Assembly (NCBI GenBank): GCA_937978655.1
Contig: CALJUX010000067.1
Location: forward strand, 1-12,814
DNA length: 12,814 nucleotides
Direction: 5' to 3'
DNA from: an uncultured Chromatiaceae bacterium
GTDB taxonomy: Bacteria > Pseudomonadota > Gammaproteobacteria > Enterobacterales > Alteromonadaceae
Of this stretch, positions 6,314-12,814 are shown piece after piece. Position numbers and translations under genes: made by a program. Numbering within the stretch: the stretch's first letter is position 1; each line of letters begins with the position of its first letter. Under the pieces are notes generated by a model, which was given only the letters and a program-made list of their open reading frames with translations, was not told the DNA's origin and did no database searches.

Positions 6314-7629
6314 CGTTGTCACTCAAGTTGCGCCAGGCTATTGTGTGCCTGGCGTTACTGATGTTTATTCTGCCTGCGTCTTTTCTGGCAATTGAACGCG
6401 CCTTTTTTGCCCAGTTGCTGACCAGTACTGAGCAAAAACTCGAAGTGCATCTGTATTCGCTGTTGTCTGAGCTGACCAGCAACAACGACGTCTTTGATAT
6501 CAACAATAGCGTGCTGCCGGTTGATTTTTTACGGCCGGACACCGGCATCAGCGCCTATATCGTGTCAGAAGATAAATTAGTCTGGCAATCCGACTCCTCG
6601 TTAAATCAGACATTTACACCACCATCGCACGAAATGCTGCCAGGCAAACACGAGTTTGTCGCGCTGGAGCAGGACGGCAGAACCTATTGGGTATTGTCGT
6701 TTGCGCTGTTGTTTGACATGGGCGAGCGCAGCATGCCCCTGACGCTGCATATCCTGCAGGACGACCGGCTGCTTGAAGCGCCGATGCAGAGTTTCCGTAA
6801 AACCTTATTACGCTGGTTTATTGGCATCGGGTTTATGCTGGCATTGATCATGCTGCTGGCGTATTACTGGACCACCCGGCCGCTGTCAGCGCTGGATCAC
6901 GAGATCCGTGAAGTTGAAAGTGGCCGGCAGCAGCAACTGACTCACCAATACCCCACTGAACTGCAAAGCATTAAAGAAGATCTCAATCTGCTACTTGATA
7001 ATCAGAACCGGCAGAAACAGCGTTACCGGCACCATTTAAGTGATTTGGCGCACGCACTGAAAACACCGGTCGCGGTGCTGAAAACCTCGGCACTGGCTGA
7101 ACAACCGGAATTGCGTGATCAAATCGATCGCATCACCGCGATGATTGAACATCAGCTGAAAAGGGCCAGCAGCTCGGGTCAGGACATCTGGTTAAAACAA
7201 ATTCCGGTCAGTCCGGTGGTCGAACAATTAAAAAGCGCCCTGCAAAAAATATATCGGGATAAAGATATCTGCTTCGAGCTGGATTGCCCGCCCCAGCTGA
7301 TGTTTCGCGGCGACGAGACGGACCTGATGGAAATGCTGGGCAACTTGCTGGACAACGCCTGTAAAGCCTGTCGCCAGCATGTCAGGTTGTCGGTACAAAA
7401 CAAACCTTTGCAACTGACGGTCGAAGATGATGGTCCTGGCGTTCCGGCGGACAAAAAGGCACAACTGCTGAATCGGGGCACAAGGCTGGATACTTATGCC
7501 GAAGGTCACGGCGTGGGTTTATCAATAGTCGATGAGTTGTGCCAGTCTTATCAGGGGCAACTGCAAATCAGCCAAAGCGCACTTGGCGGCGCCCGCTTCA
7601 GTCTGGTCTTCGCGCAACATCAGTATTAA
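6310..7629 (+). CDS. phoQ: Sensor histidine kinase, PhoQ-like
   Basis: A 439-residue inner-membrane kinase partner of the preceding regulator. Membrane helix 1 lies at about 10-28, a periplasmic sensor of about 135 residues follows, helix 2 is at about 168-187, then a HAMP-like linker (188-235). The H box is LAHALKTPVAVL with phospho-accepting His248. The ATP-binding domain shows the N box NLLDNA (345-350), G1 DDGPG (373-377) and G2 GHGVGLSIV (399-407). The H-box context (SDLAHALKTP) is like PhoQ. The periplasmic part lacks the long contiguous acidic patch with which enteric PhoQ binds Mg2+ and antimicrobial peptides, so the signal may differ. The start overlaps the regulator stop as ATGA with no strong ribosome binding site, which implies translational coupling. 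Confidence 0.9.
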   Translation: MTLSLKLRQAIVCLALLMFILPASFLAIERAFFAQLLTSTEQKLEVHLYSLLSELTSNNDVFDINNSVLPVDFLRPDTGISAYIVSEDKLVWQSDSSLNQTFTPPSHEMLPGKHEFVALEQDGRTYWVLSFALLFDMGERSMPLTLHILQDDRLLEAPMQSFRKTLLRWFIGIGFMLALIMLLAYYWTTRPLSALDHEIREVESGRQQQLTHQYPTELQSIKEDLNLLLDNQNRQKQRYRHHLSDLAHALKTPVAVLKTSALAEQPELRDQIDRITAMIEHQLKRASSSGQDIWLKQIPVSPVVEQLKSALQKIYRDKDICFELDCPPQLMFRGDETDLMEMLGNLLDNACKACRQHVRLSVQNKPLQLTVEDDGPGVPADKKAQLLNRGTRLDTYAEGHGVGLSIVDELCQSYQGQLQISQSALGGARFSLVFAQHQY

Positions 7630-7668
7630 GCGGGCGTCTCGCGCCGCGCTGGTGTTGTACTGTCTCCG

Positions 7669-7687
7669 TCAACTGCTAAGCTGTTGA
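7669..7687. promoter_or_regulatory. 19-bp imperfect palindrome in the gap before the YfcH-like gene
   Basis: TCAACTGCTAAGCTGTTGA is a dyad with one mismatched position per arm and a 3-base centre. It lies in the 116-base gap between the kinase gene and the epimerase gene, about 60 bases ahead of the start codon. It may be an operator or a weak terminator stem; no T run follows and no clear promoter was found beside it. Confidence 0.3.
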
Positions 7688-7745
7688 TCTGAAATCAGCC
7701 TTCTGACCGTATTGTCGGCGGATGTGTTTAATCAGGAGCCACTTC

Positions 7746-8639
7746 ATGCGGATTTTACTGACAGGCGCCAGCGGCCTGATTGGCCAGGCACTTTGCCAGC
7801 GTTGGCAGGCACAGCACCAGCTGATCTGCCTGAGCCGGGACCCGCTGCGCGCCCAACGCCAGTCAGATCCGGCGTTACACTGGGTCGCAAGCCTTGCCGA
7901 AGTTGATTTTAATCAACTGGATGCGGTGGTGAATCTCGCCGGCGAACCCATTGCAGCCAAACGCTGGACCGACGCCCAAAAAAGCCGGATCTGCCAGAGC
8001 CGCTGGCAACTGACCGAGCAAATCGCCGGCGCCATCCTCCAGGCCAGCACACCACCGGCATTACTGATCAACGGTTCGGCCATTGGTTTTTATGGCCGGC
8101 AAAGCAGCGGCAGTATCGATGAAAGCTGTCACACTTTTTATCCCGATTTCAGCCATGATATTTGCGCTCGTTGGGAAAACCTGGCAATGCGGGCCCAAAG
8201 TGACAAAACCAGGGTCTGTATTCTGCGCACCGGAATAGTACTGGCTTCCAGCGGCGGCGCGTTAAGCCGGATGTTACCGGCCTATCGGCTGGGTCTGGGT
8301 GGTACGCTGGGGGACGGTCAGCAATATATGTCATGGATCCATCTGGACGATATGCTGAACATCATCGAATTTATGTTACACCACGCCGAATGTCAGGGCG
8401 TTTACAATGCCACTGCGCCGATGGCCGTCACCAACCGGCAGTTCAGCAAATTGTTAGCCGAGCGCTTGGGTAAACCGGAACTGTTGCCGCTGCCGGCCTT
8501 TTTACTGCGACTGCTGTTTGGCGAAATGGCGGACCTGTTGTTGTTTGGTCAACAGGTCTACCCGAAACGCCTGCTTGATGCCGGTTTTCAGTTTCAATAT
8601 AACCAACTGCGCCCGGCACTGGCCGCGCTGGCGCTTTGA
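7746..8639 (+). CDS. yfcH: TIGR01777 family NAD(P)-binding epimerase-like protein (YfcH)
   Basis: A 297-residue cytoplasmic protein of the extended short-chain dehydrogenase/epimerase superfamily; the length equals E. coli YfcH. The Rossmann nucleotide-binding motif GASGLIG (7-13) is at the N-terminus, followed by VVNLAGEPIAAKRW, the SAIGFYG block, LRTGIVL, and the GLGGTLGDGQQYMSWIHLDD segment that typifies TIGR01777 proteins. The C-terminal part (about 250-297, LLRLLFGEMADLLLFGQQVYPKRLLDAGFQF) matches the conserved DUF1731 tail. The substrate is unknown for the family. ATG 7746 has AGGAG (7734-7738) seven bases upstream; an in-frame ATG at 7722 would add eight residues ahead of the Rossmann strand and is less likely. 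It converges on ybbP with an 11-base gap. Confidence 0.92.
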   Translation: MRILLTGASGLIGQALCQRWQAQHQLICLSRDPLRAQRQSDPALHWVASLAEVDFNQLDAVVNLAGEPIAAKRWTDAQKSRICQSRWQLTEQIAGAILQASTPPALLINGSAIGFYGRQSSGSIDESCHTFYPDFSHDICARWENLAMRAQSDKTRVCILRTGIVLASSGGALSRMLPAYRLGLGGTLGDGQQYMSWIHLDDMLNIIEFMLHHAECQGVYNATAPMAVTNRQFSKLLAERLGKPELLPLPAFLLRLLFGEMADLLLFGQQVYPKRLLDAGFQFQYNQLRPALAALAL

Positions 8640-8640
8640 C

Positions 8641-8669
8641 CCGCGCCGCCTCAGCTGTGCAAGGCGCGG
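8641..8669. terminator. Dyad across the convergent yfcH/ybbP ends
   Basis: CCGCGCC (8641-8647) pairs with GGCGCGG (8663-8669) around a 15-base loop that contains the ybbP stop codon. The gap between the two genes is only 11 bases, so any shared terminator must overlap coding sequence. No T tract follows on either strand. Confidence 0.35.
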
Positions 8670-11176
8670 CGGATCAAACTGGCCGGCGTCGGCTTTAATA
8701 TCCCACGCAGTAACAGTGTGCCCAATAAGGTCAGCAGCGCGACGCCTGCGGCCGGCCCCAGGCCCCACAGGCTGTAATGCAGCGCAAACGGCAATTGAAA
8801 CAAACGTTGCTGCACAACGGCCAATAACACTTCAGCCAGCAGCGTGGCAAAAACCCCGGCCAACAGCCCCAGCGCAGCAAATTCAAACAACACCGCCTGT
8901 TGCAAAAAACGGCCGCGCGCGCCTAAAGTCCGTAAGATAGCCAATTCCTGCTCACGCTGCTCCACCGTCGCCTGCACTTGCGCCACCAGCACTAATACCG
9001 CCGCGGTAAATACCAGGACCAGGATCAGCGTCAGTGCCAGTGACACCTGGTCGATGATCTGTGTCACTTGTTGCAAAATCGCGTCAACCGAAATCACTGA
9101 CACTGTTGGATATTGTTTCAGCAGCGCGGTCAGAAACGGCTGCTGATCTTTTGGTAAATGAAAAGCGGTCAGATAGGTAGCCGGAAAAGCCGCCATTAAA
9201 TCCGGGCTTAAAATCATAAAAAAGTTCGGTTGCAGACTGTTCCAGTCCACTTTGCGAAAACTGGTGACTTTGGCTTCAAAGGTCTGCCCGCCAATGGCAA
9301 AACTGAGACTGTCGCCGAGTTTTAACGCCAGGCGTTCCGCCTGCTGTTGCTCGACTGAAACTTCTGCCGTGCCACTGAACCAGTGACCGGCAGTCAGCTG
9401 ATTGTTTGCCGGCAGGTCAGTCAGCCAGGTCAGATTCAGCTCACGGCCAAATCCCTGCCGTTTAGCAGGCTCTGGCGGCTCGGTTTTTTCGCCCGCGGTT
9501 TTTGCCTGCGTCTGATTGCGCGCAACAGCGCCGTCCTCCTGCTCAGGCTCTTGCAGTGTCTCGCCATTGACTGCCAGCACCCGGCCCGAGATCATCGGGT
9601 AAAATAAGCCGGGGCTCAGGCCGGCATCGCGCAATTGCGCGCCAATCGCCGCACTTTCCGGCGCCGTCATATTCACCAGAAACTGGTTTGGCGCATCTTG
9701 CGGTACTTGCTGTTTCCATTGTTCCAGCAGCTCTGCGCGTAAGAAATACAACACCAGCGTCAGAAACAACGCCAGACTGAAAGTCATCAGCTGAAAGCTG
9801 TTTTGCCATAAGCGCCGGCGCAGATTGGCCAGCGCCAGCTTCAGTGCGCTGCTTTGCCCGGCAGCCATAGGTTTGGCCACCCGCACTAACAGCGCGGCGA
9901 AGCCAAGTAAGCACAAACCAAAACCGGCACAGGCTAAAAACAACATGCCGGATAACCACAAGTCGCCACTGAATAACCACATCAGTGTCAGCACCGCGAC
10001 GGAACCGGACAGCAACTGCCAGTGATCCAGTTGCCACTGCCGCTGCTGCTGGCGCAGCACCTGGATCGCCGGCACCGCGGTCAGGCGCCAGACCGGCCGC
10101 AAAGAGAACAACAGCGAACAAATCAGTGCCGTGGCGATACCAAGCCATGCCGCCTTCATACTGAAAATCGCCTGATAACCTTCAATCCAGCGCCCCAGCA
10201 GGCCCTGCACAGCCCAGTTTGCCGCCAGCCCCAACAACAATCCGAGCAGACTGGCTGCAACAGTGACAAACAGCAAATGACTGAAATAAATCCGCCGGGC
10301 CTGCGCGGACGTCACACCAAGCGCCTTAATCACGGCAACCGCCATCTGATGACGCTGGCTGTAGCGATTCGCCGCCACCGCTGCCGCTGCTGCCGCCAGT
10401 ACAATGCCAAGCAAGCCGGCCAGCAGCAAAAACTGCTCGGCGCGATCAAGCGCACTGCCCACCGCACTTTGCCGGTCTAATTGTTGCCAGCGGTCGTTCG
10501 GACTGAGCGCTGCTTCGGTCGCTTTGGTTAAAGCCTGCAGCGCGTTATCGCTGCCGGCAAACATATAGCGGTACGAGATCCGGCTGCCGGGCTGGATCAC
10601 TTCGGTAGCCGCCACATCGTCAATGTGCATCAGCAAACGGGGCTGTCCGCCAAACAGATTCAGCGGTGCGTCAGGCTCCTCGATAATCAGGCCGCCGACG
10701 GGTAAACGGGCAGCGCCGACATCCAGCCAGTCACCACTGCGGACATTAAGGATCTGTGCCAGCCGGGCTTCCAGATAAATGTGGCCGGCACTGAGCCGGT
10801 TCACAATGCCTGCAGGTGTCTCGAGCTGCAATAAACCACGCAGCGGATATTCGGCAGACACCGCTTTCACGTTGACCAGCTGCATCGTCTCGCCGGCAAA
10901 AACCATGGTGTTAAACTGCAGCTGCCGCGCGCTTTGCAGGCCAAGTTCGGTGGCCTTGCTGAATATTTCCTGCTGAAATGGCGCGCTGGAGCGCAGGACT
11001 TTATCGGCAGCGGTAAAATTGGCGCTACGCTGCATCAGCGCGCTGCGAACGCTGTCGGTGATCCCGCTGAGGCTAACCACGGTCAGCACGGCAAGTACCA
11101 GAGCAAAGCCAATCACCCAGAGTTCACCATTTCTCAGTTCACGCCAGAACAGGCGCCAGGCGACCTTAACCAGCAT
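8651..11176 (-). CDS. ybbP: ABC transporter permease YbbP (FtsX/MacB-type)
   Basis: An 841-residue inner-membrane protein that aligns by eye over its length with E. coli YbbP (804 aa). It has about ten membrane helices: one near 19-40, a first FtsX-like block (about 245-270, 299-323, 343-360), four-helix middle segments to 479, and a second FtsX-like block (712-733, 764-790, 802-824). Large periplasmic domains lie at 41-244 and 480-711. Conserved strings include LRSSAPFQ, NVKAV, ELNLTW and KVDWNSLQPNFF. It pairs with the YbbA ATPase in a type VII (mechanotransmission) ABC machine. The extra length is mostly a charged Gln/Glu/Lys/Pro-rich insert at about 542-575 in the second periplasmic domain. 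The start ATG overlaps the ybbA stop by 11 nt, so the two genes are co-translated. Confidence 0.95.
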   Translation of the reverse strand: MLVKVAWRLFWRELRNGELWVIGFALVLAVLTVVSLSGITDSVRSALMQRSANFTAADKVLRSSAPFQQEIFSKATELGLQSARQLQFNTMVFAGETMQLVNVKAVSAEYPLRGLLQLETPAGIVNRLSAGHIYLEARLAQILNVRSGDWLDVGAARLPVGGLIIEEPDAPLNLFGGQPRLLMHIDDVAATEVIQPGSRISYRYMFAGSDNALQALTKATEAALSPNDRWQQLDRQSAVGSALDRAEQFLLLAGLLGIVLAAAAAAVAANRYSQRHQMAVAVIKALGVTSAQARRIYFSHLLFVTVAASLLGLLLGLAANWAVQGLLGRWIEGYQAIFSMKAAWLGIATALICSLLFSLRPVWRLTAVPAIQVLRQQQRQWQLDHWQLLSGSVAVLTLMWLFSGDLWLSGMLFLACAGFGLCLLGFAALLVRVAKPMAAGQSSALKLALANLRRRLWQNSFQLMTFSLALFLTLVLYFLRAELLEQWKQQVPQDAPNQFLVNMTAPESAAIGAQLRDAGLSPGLFYPMISGRVLAVNGETLQEPEQEDGAVARNQTQAKTAGEKTEPPEPAKRQGFGRELNLTWLTDLPANNQLTAGHWFSGTAEVSVEQQQAERLALKLGDSLSFAIGGQTFEAKVTSFRKVDWNSLQPNFFMILSPDLMAAFPATYLTAFHLPKDQQPFLTALLKQYPTVSVISVDAILQQVTQIIDQVSLALTLILVLVFTAAVLVLVAQVQATVEQREQELAILRTLGARGRFLQQAVLFEFAALGLLAGVFATLLAEVLLAVVQQRLFQLPFALHYSLWGLGPAAGVALLTLLGTLLLRGILKPTPASLIRRALHS

Positions 11177-11882
11177 AACTGCGCTCCTGTGTATGGCGTA
11201 CGGCTTCGACTAAGCGGCCGGCATCCATCTGGAACTGGCGCTGGCAACGGGCGGCAAGTTGCGGATTGTGGGTCACCAGCACAAGCGTTGTGCCCTGACT
11301 CTGGTTCAGCTCAAACAACAAATCTTCCACTTTACGCCCGGTCGCGCTGTCAAGATTGGCCGATGGCTCGTCGGCGAACAGAATCGCCGGCTGCGTGATA
11401 AAAGCCCGCGCAATCGCGACACGTTGCTGCTCACCGCCAGAAAGCTGAGCCGGGAAAAAATGCATCCGCGCATCAAGCCCCACCAGCTCCAGCAGTTGTT
11501 TGCCCCGCTCAAGCGCCTGCGTCTGGCCAGCCAGTTCGGCCGGTAAGGTGACATTTTCCAGCGCGGTCAGCGCCGGCAGCAGTAAAAATGACTGAAACAC
11601 AAAGCCGACAGAGCGCGCACGCAGCGCAGCCCTGGCGTCATCAGACAAATGATCAATGCGTTGACCGGCCAACACAATTTCGCCACTGCTTGGCACATCC
11701 AGCCCGGCCAGCAAACCAAGCAGGGTTGATTTACCCGAACCTGAAGCGCCGACAATAGCCACGCTGTCACCGCGGTTGATTGTCAGATTGATATCCGTCA
11801 GGATATTCAGCGTATTACCCGGCAATGAGACTTGCTTGCATAACTGGCGGGTCTGAATAAACAACTCAGGTGTAACTGACAT
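11166..11882 (-). CDS. ybbA: ABC transporter ATP-binding protein YbbA
   Basis: A 238-residue cytoplasmic ATPase of the LolD/MacB type. Visible motifs: Walker A GASGSGKST (45-53), Q-loop Gln97 in FVFQSFLLLP, signature LSGGEQQR (147-154), Walker B ILFADEP (167-173), D-loop ANLD and H-loop His205. The D-loop region reads DEPSANLD where DEPTGNLD is usual; the catalytic Glu is intact. It would power YbbP. I chose ATG 11882 because it gives the length of E. coli YbbA (228 aa), with AAGGAA ten bases upstream; an in-frame ATG at 11936 would add 18 basic residues encoded inside tesA. Its start codon shares two bases with the oppositely directed tesA start, and its ribosome binding site lies within tesA codons. 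Confidence 0.95.
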   Translation of the reverse strand: MSVTPELFIQTRQLCKQVSLPGNTLNILTDINLTINRGDSVAIVGASGSGKSTLLGLLAGLDVPSSGEIVLAGQRIDHLSDDARAALRARSVGFVFQSFLLLPALTALENVTLPAELAGQTQALERGKQLLELVGLDARMHFFPAQLSGGEQQRVAIARAFITQPAILFADEPSANLDSATGRKVEDLLFELNQSQGTTLVLVTHNPQLAARCQRQFQMDAGRLVEAVRHTQERSYAG

Positions 11883-12489
11883 GCGATTGTGTTTCCTTTT
11901 ATGTGTTCTGTGGATCTCTGCCAGTCTGCCCGTCATGGCAGCGGCGACAAAAACCTTCCTGATCGTTGGCGACAGCTTAAGCGCTGGCTATGGCCTGCCG
12001 CAATCACAAAGCTGGCCGGCGCTGCTGCAGCAACGCCTGCAACAAAAAAAATCGGTCTGGCAGCTGCATAATGCCAGTATCAGTGGTGAAACCAGTGGCG
12101 GCGCGCTGGCGCGCTTACCAGCCTTGCTGCAACAACACCAACCTGCGGCGGTCCTGATTGAGATTGGCGGCAACGATGGGCTGCGGGGCTTTCCAATCAA
12201 CCGGCTGCGACAAAACCTTGAGCAGCTGATTGCACTGAGTAAAGCGGCCGGCGCCACCCCGGTTCTGATGCAGATACGGATCCCACCGAATTACGGACCA
12301 CGCTACACCGAGCAGTTTGTTGCTGTCTATGCGGAATTAGCCGAACAGCAGCAAATCCCGCTCTGGCCATTTTTTATGGACAAAGTCGCGCTGCAACCGG
12401 AGCTGATGCAGGCGGATGCCATCCATCCCAATGCCAAAGCTCAGCCTATTATCCGGGATTTTATGCTGCCGTTAATCGAAGAAATGTAA
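11881..12489 (+). CDS. tesA: Periplasmic SGNH esterase TesA (thioesterase I / protease I / lysophospholipase L1)
   Basis: A 202-residue secreted hydrolase that acts on acyl-CoA, aryl esters and lysophospholipids in the family. A signal peptide covers about 1-21 (hydrophobic core CFLLCVLWIS, cleavage near VMAAA). The SGNH residues are all present: Ser32 in GDSLSAGYG, Gly69 in SISGETS, Asn98 in GGNDGLRGF, and Asp179/His182 in DAIHPN. The protein aligns along its length with E. coli TesA. The start ATG 11881 has AGGT (11868-11871) nine bases upstream, located inside ybbA. The divergent ybbA-ybbP neighbours are the same as in E. coli; I recall that YbbAP and TesA form a physical complex thought to extract and cleave hydrophobic compounds from the inner membrane, which the clustering supports. 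It is followed by a dyad terminator. Confidence 0.96.
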   Translation: MRLCFLLCVLWISASLPVMAAATKTFLIVGDSLSAGYGLPQSQSWPALLQQRLQQKKSVWQLHNASISGETSGGALARLPALLQQHQPAAVLIEIGGNDGLRGFPINRLRQNLEQLIALSKAAGATPVLMQIRIPPNYGPRYTEQFVAVYAELAEQQQIPLWPFFMDKVALQPELMQADAIHPNAKAQPIIRDFMLPLIEEM

Positions 12490-12500
12490 TCAGATATCAA

Positions 12501-12533
12501 GCGCGTTGACATAATACTGACAATGCAACGCGC
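12501..12533. terminator. 8-bp dyad after tesA, candidate terminator
   Basis: GCGCGTTG (12501-12508) pairs with CAACGCGC (12526-12533) around a 17-base loop, 12 bases after the tesA stop. The loop itself can shorten through TTGACA/TGACAA partial pairing. No long T run follows, so it is either a weak terminator or an RNA-protecting stem. Confidence 0.5.
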
Positions 12534-12537
12534 ACAG

Positions 12538-12551
12538 TTTGCCAAGGCAAA
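12538..12551. repeat. 14-bp near-perfect palindrome
   Basis: TTTGCC (12538-12543) and GGCAAA (12546-12551) flank AA. It is too tight for an RNA hairpin and lies between two convergent units; it could be a protein-binding site or chance. Confidence 0.25.
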
Positions 12552-12592
12552 GGATGCCAGCTGACTAGCGCAGACAGAAAAAGCGTAAACAG

Positions 12593-12611
12593 AAAATTCG
12601 CCGTTAAGGCG
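12593..12611 (-). terminator. Short terminator after the tRNA cluster
   Basis: On the minus strand CGCC (12611-12608) pairs with GGCG (12602-12599) around TTAAC and is followed by AATTTT (12598-12593). The stem is only 4 bp, but the position, 23 bases past the tRNA-Ala 3' end, fits the end of the tRNA transcript. Confidence 0.4.
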
Positions 12612-12633
12612 TGAATGTACAAAGCAAGAAATT

Positions 12634-12709
<76 letters not shown>

Positions 12710-12734
12710 ATCGGCTGAACTGACGTTCAAAAGA

Positions 12735-12810
12735 TGGCGTCCCTTAGGGGATTCGAACCCCTGTTACCGCCGTGAAAGGGCGGTGTCCTAGGCCTCTAGA
12801 CGAAAGGGAC
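12735..12810 (-). tRNA. tRNA-Glu (anticodon TTC)
   Basis: A 76-base cloverleaf with encoded CCA (12737-12735). The acceptor stem begins GTCCCTT and pairs with AAGGGAC; the anticodon stem CCGCC/GGCGG encloses the loop CTTTCAC with anticodon TTC (plus-strand GAA 12774-12776); the T arm has GGTTCGAATCC. It differs from E. coli tRNA-Glu mainly by compensated changes in the acceptor stem. It is the promoter-proximal gene of the cluster; the promoter lies beyond the right edge. Confidence 0.97.
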
Positions 12811-12814
12811 ACAT

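Noticed and set aside
9543..10148. Minus-strand 201-codon open frame inside ybbP
   Set aside because: It lies in another frame of a well-supported gene, has Arg/Ala/Gly-rich composition typical of GC-rich shadow frames, and shows no domain.
10022..10480. Plus-strand 152-codon open frame antisense to ybbP
   Set aside because: Gln/Arg/His-rich composition without motifs; antisense shadow of a conserved gene.
11788..11818. TTGATA ... TATTAC as a tesA promoter inside ybbA
   Set aside because: The spacer is 19 bases and the -10 match is modest; not strong enough to report as a feature.

Overview
The window looks like ordinary chromosomal DNA from a gammaproteobacterium. The best fit is the Alteromonadales/Rheinheimera-Alishewanella type; this is inferred from the protein families, the gene order and E. 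coli-like tRNAs, not from a database search. I see no insertion sequence, phage, integrase, CRISPR array or transfer gene. Coding density is high, base composition looks even, and all complete genes have intact reading frames.

Layout from left to right. (1) Bases 1-1400: the last 40 codons of a gene (possibly batD), two near-identical 12-bp palindromes, then an overlapping pair of an ECF sigma factor and a membrane-anchored protein of probable anti-sigma role (DUF3379-like). (2) 1401-3086: a leader with two dyads, a GTG-started sodium/proline symporter gene (putP) and a strong hairpin. (3) 3087-4831: a degenerate-EAL + HDOD signalling protein, convergent with a small secreted helix-hairpin-helix (ComEA-like) protein; two hairpins separate them. 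(4) 4832-5578: a divergent intergenic region whose minus strand carries a good sigma-70 promoter followed by an intrinsic-terminator-like hairpin inside the leader of the ComEA-like gene, then a glycine-zipper lipoprotein gene. (5) 5633-7629: a PhoP/PhoQ-type two-component system with 4-nt overlap. (6) 7746-8639: a YfcH/TIGR01777 epimerase-like protein. (7) 8651-12489: a conserved cluster of ybbP and ybbA (minus strand) divergent from tesA (plus strand); the ybbA and tesA start codons share two bases. (8) 12490-12814: terminator-like dyads and a tRNA-Glu(UUC)-tRNA-Ala(GGC) cluster on the minus strand.

Working together: the sigma/anti-sigma pair and PhoP/PhoQ-like pair are two separate envelope or environment-sensing circuits. 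YbbA, YbbP and TesA form one functional unit in which an inner-membrane ABC machine of the MacB/FtsX mechanotransmission type is coupled to a periplasmic SGNH esterase. Nothing here amounts to a clearly new biological system. The items most worth checking are the promoter-plus-terminator leader of the ComEA-like gene (attenuator or small RNA), the overlapping divergent starts of ybbA/tesA, and the ECF sigma/DUF3379-like pair, whose signal I cannot name.
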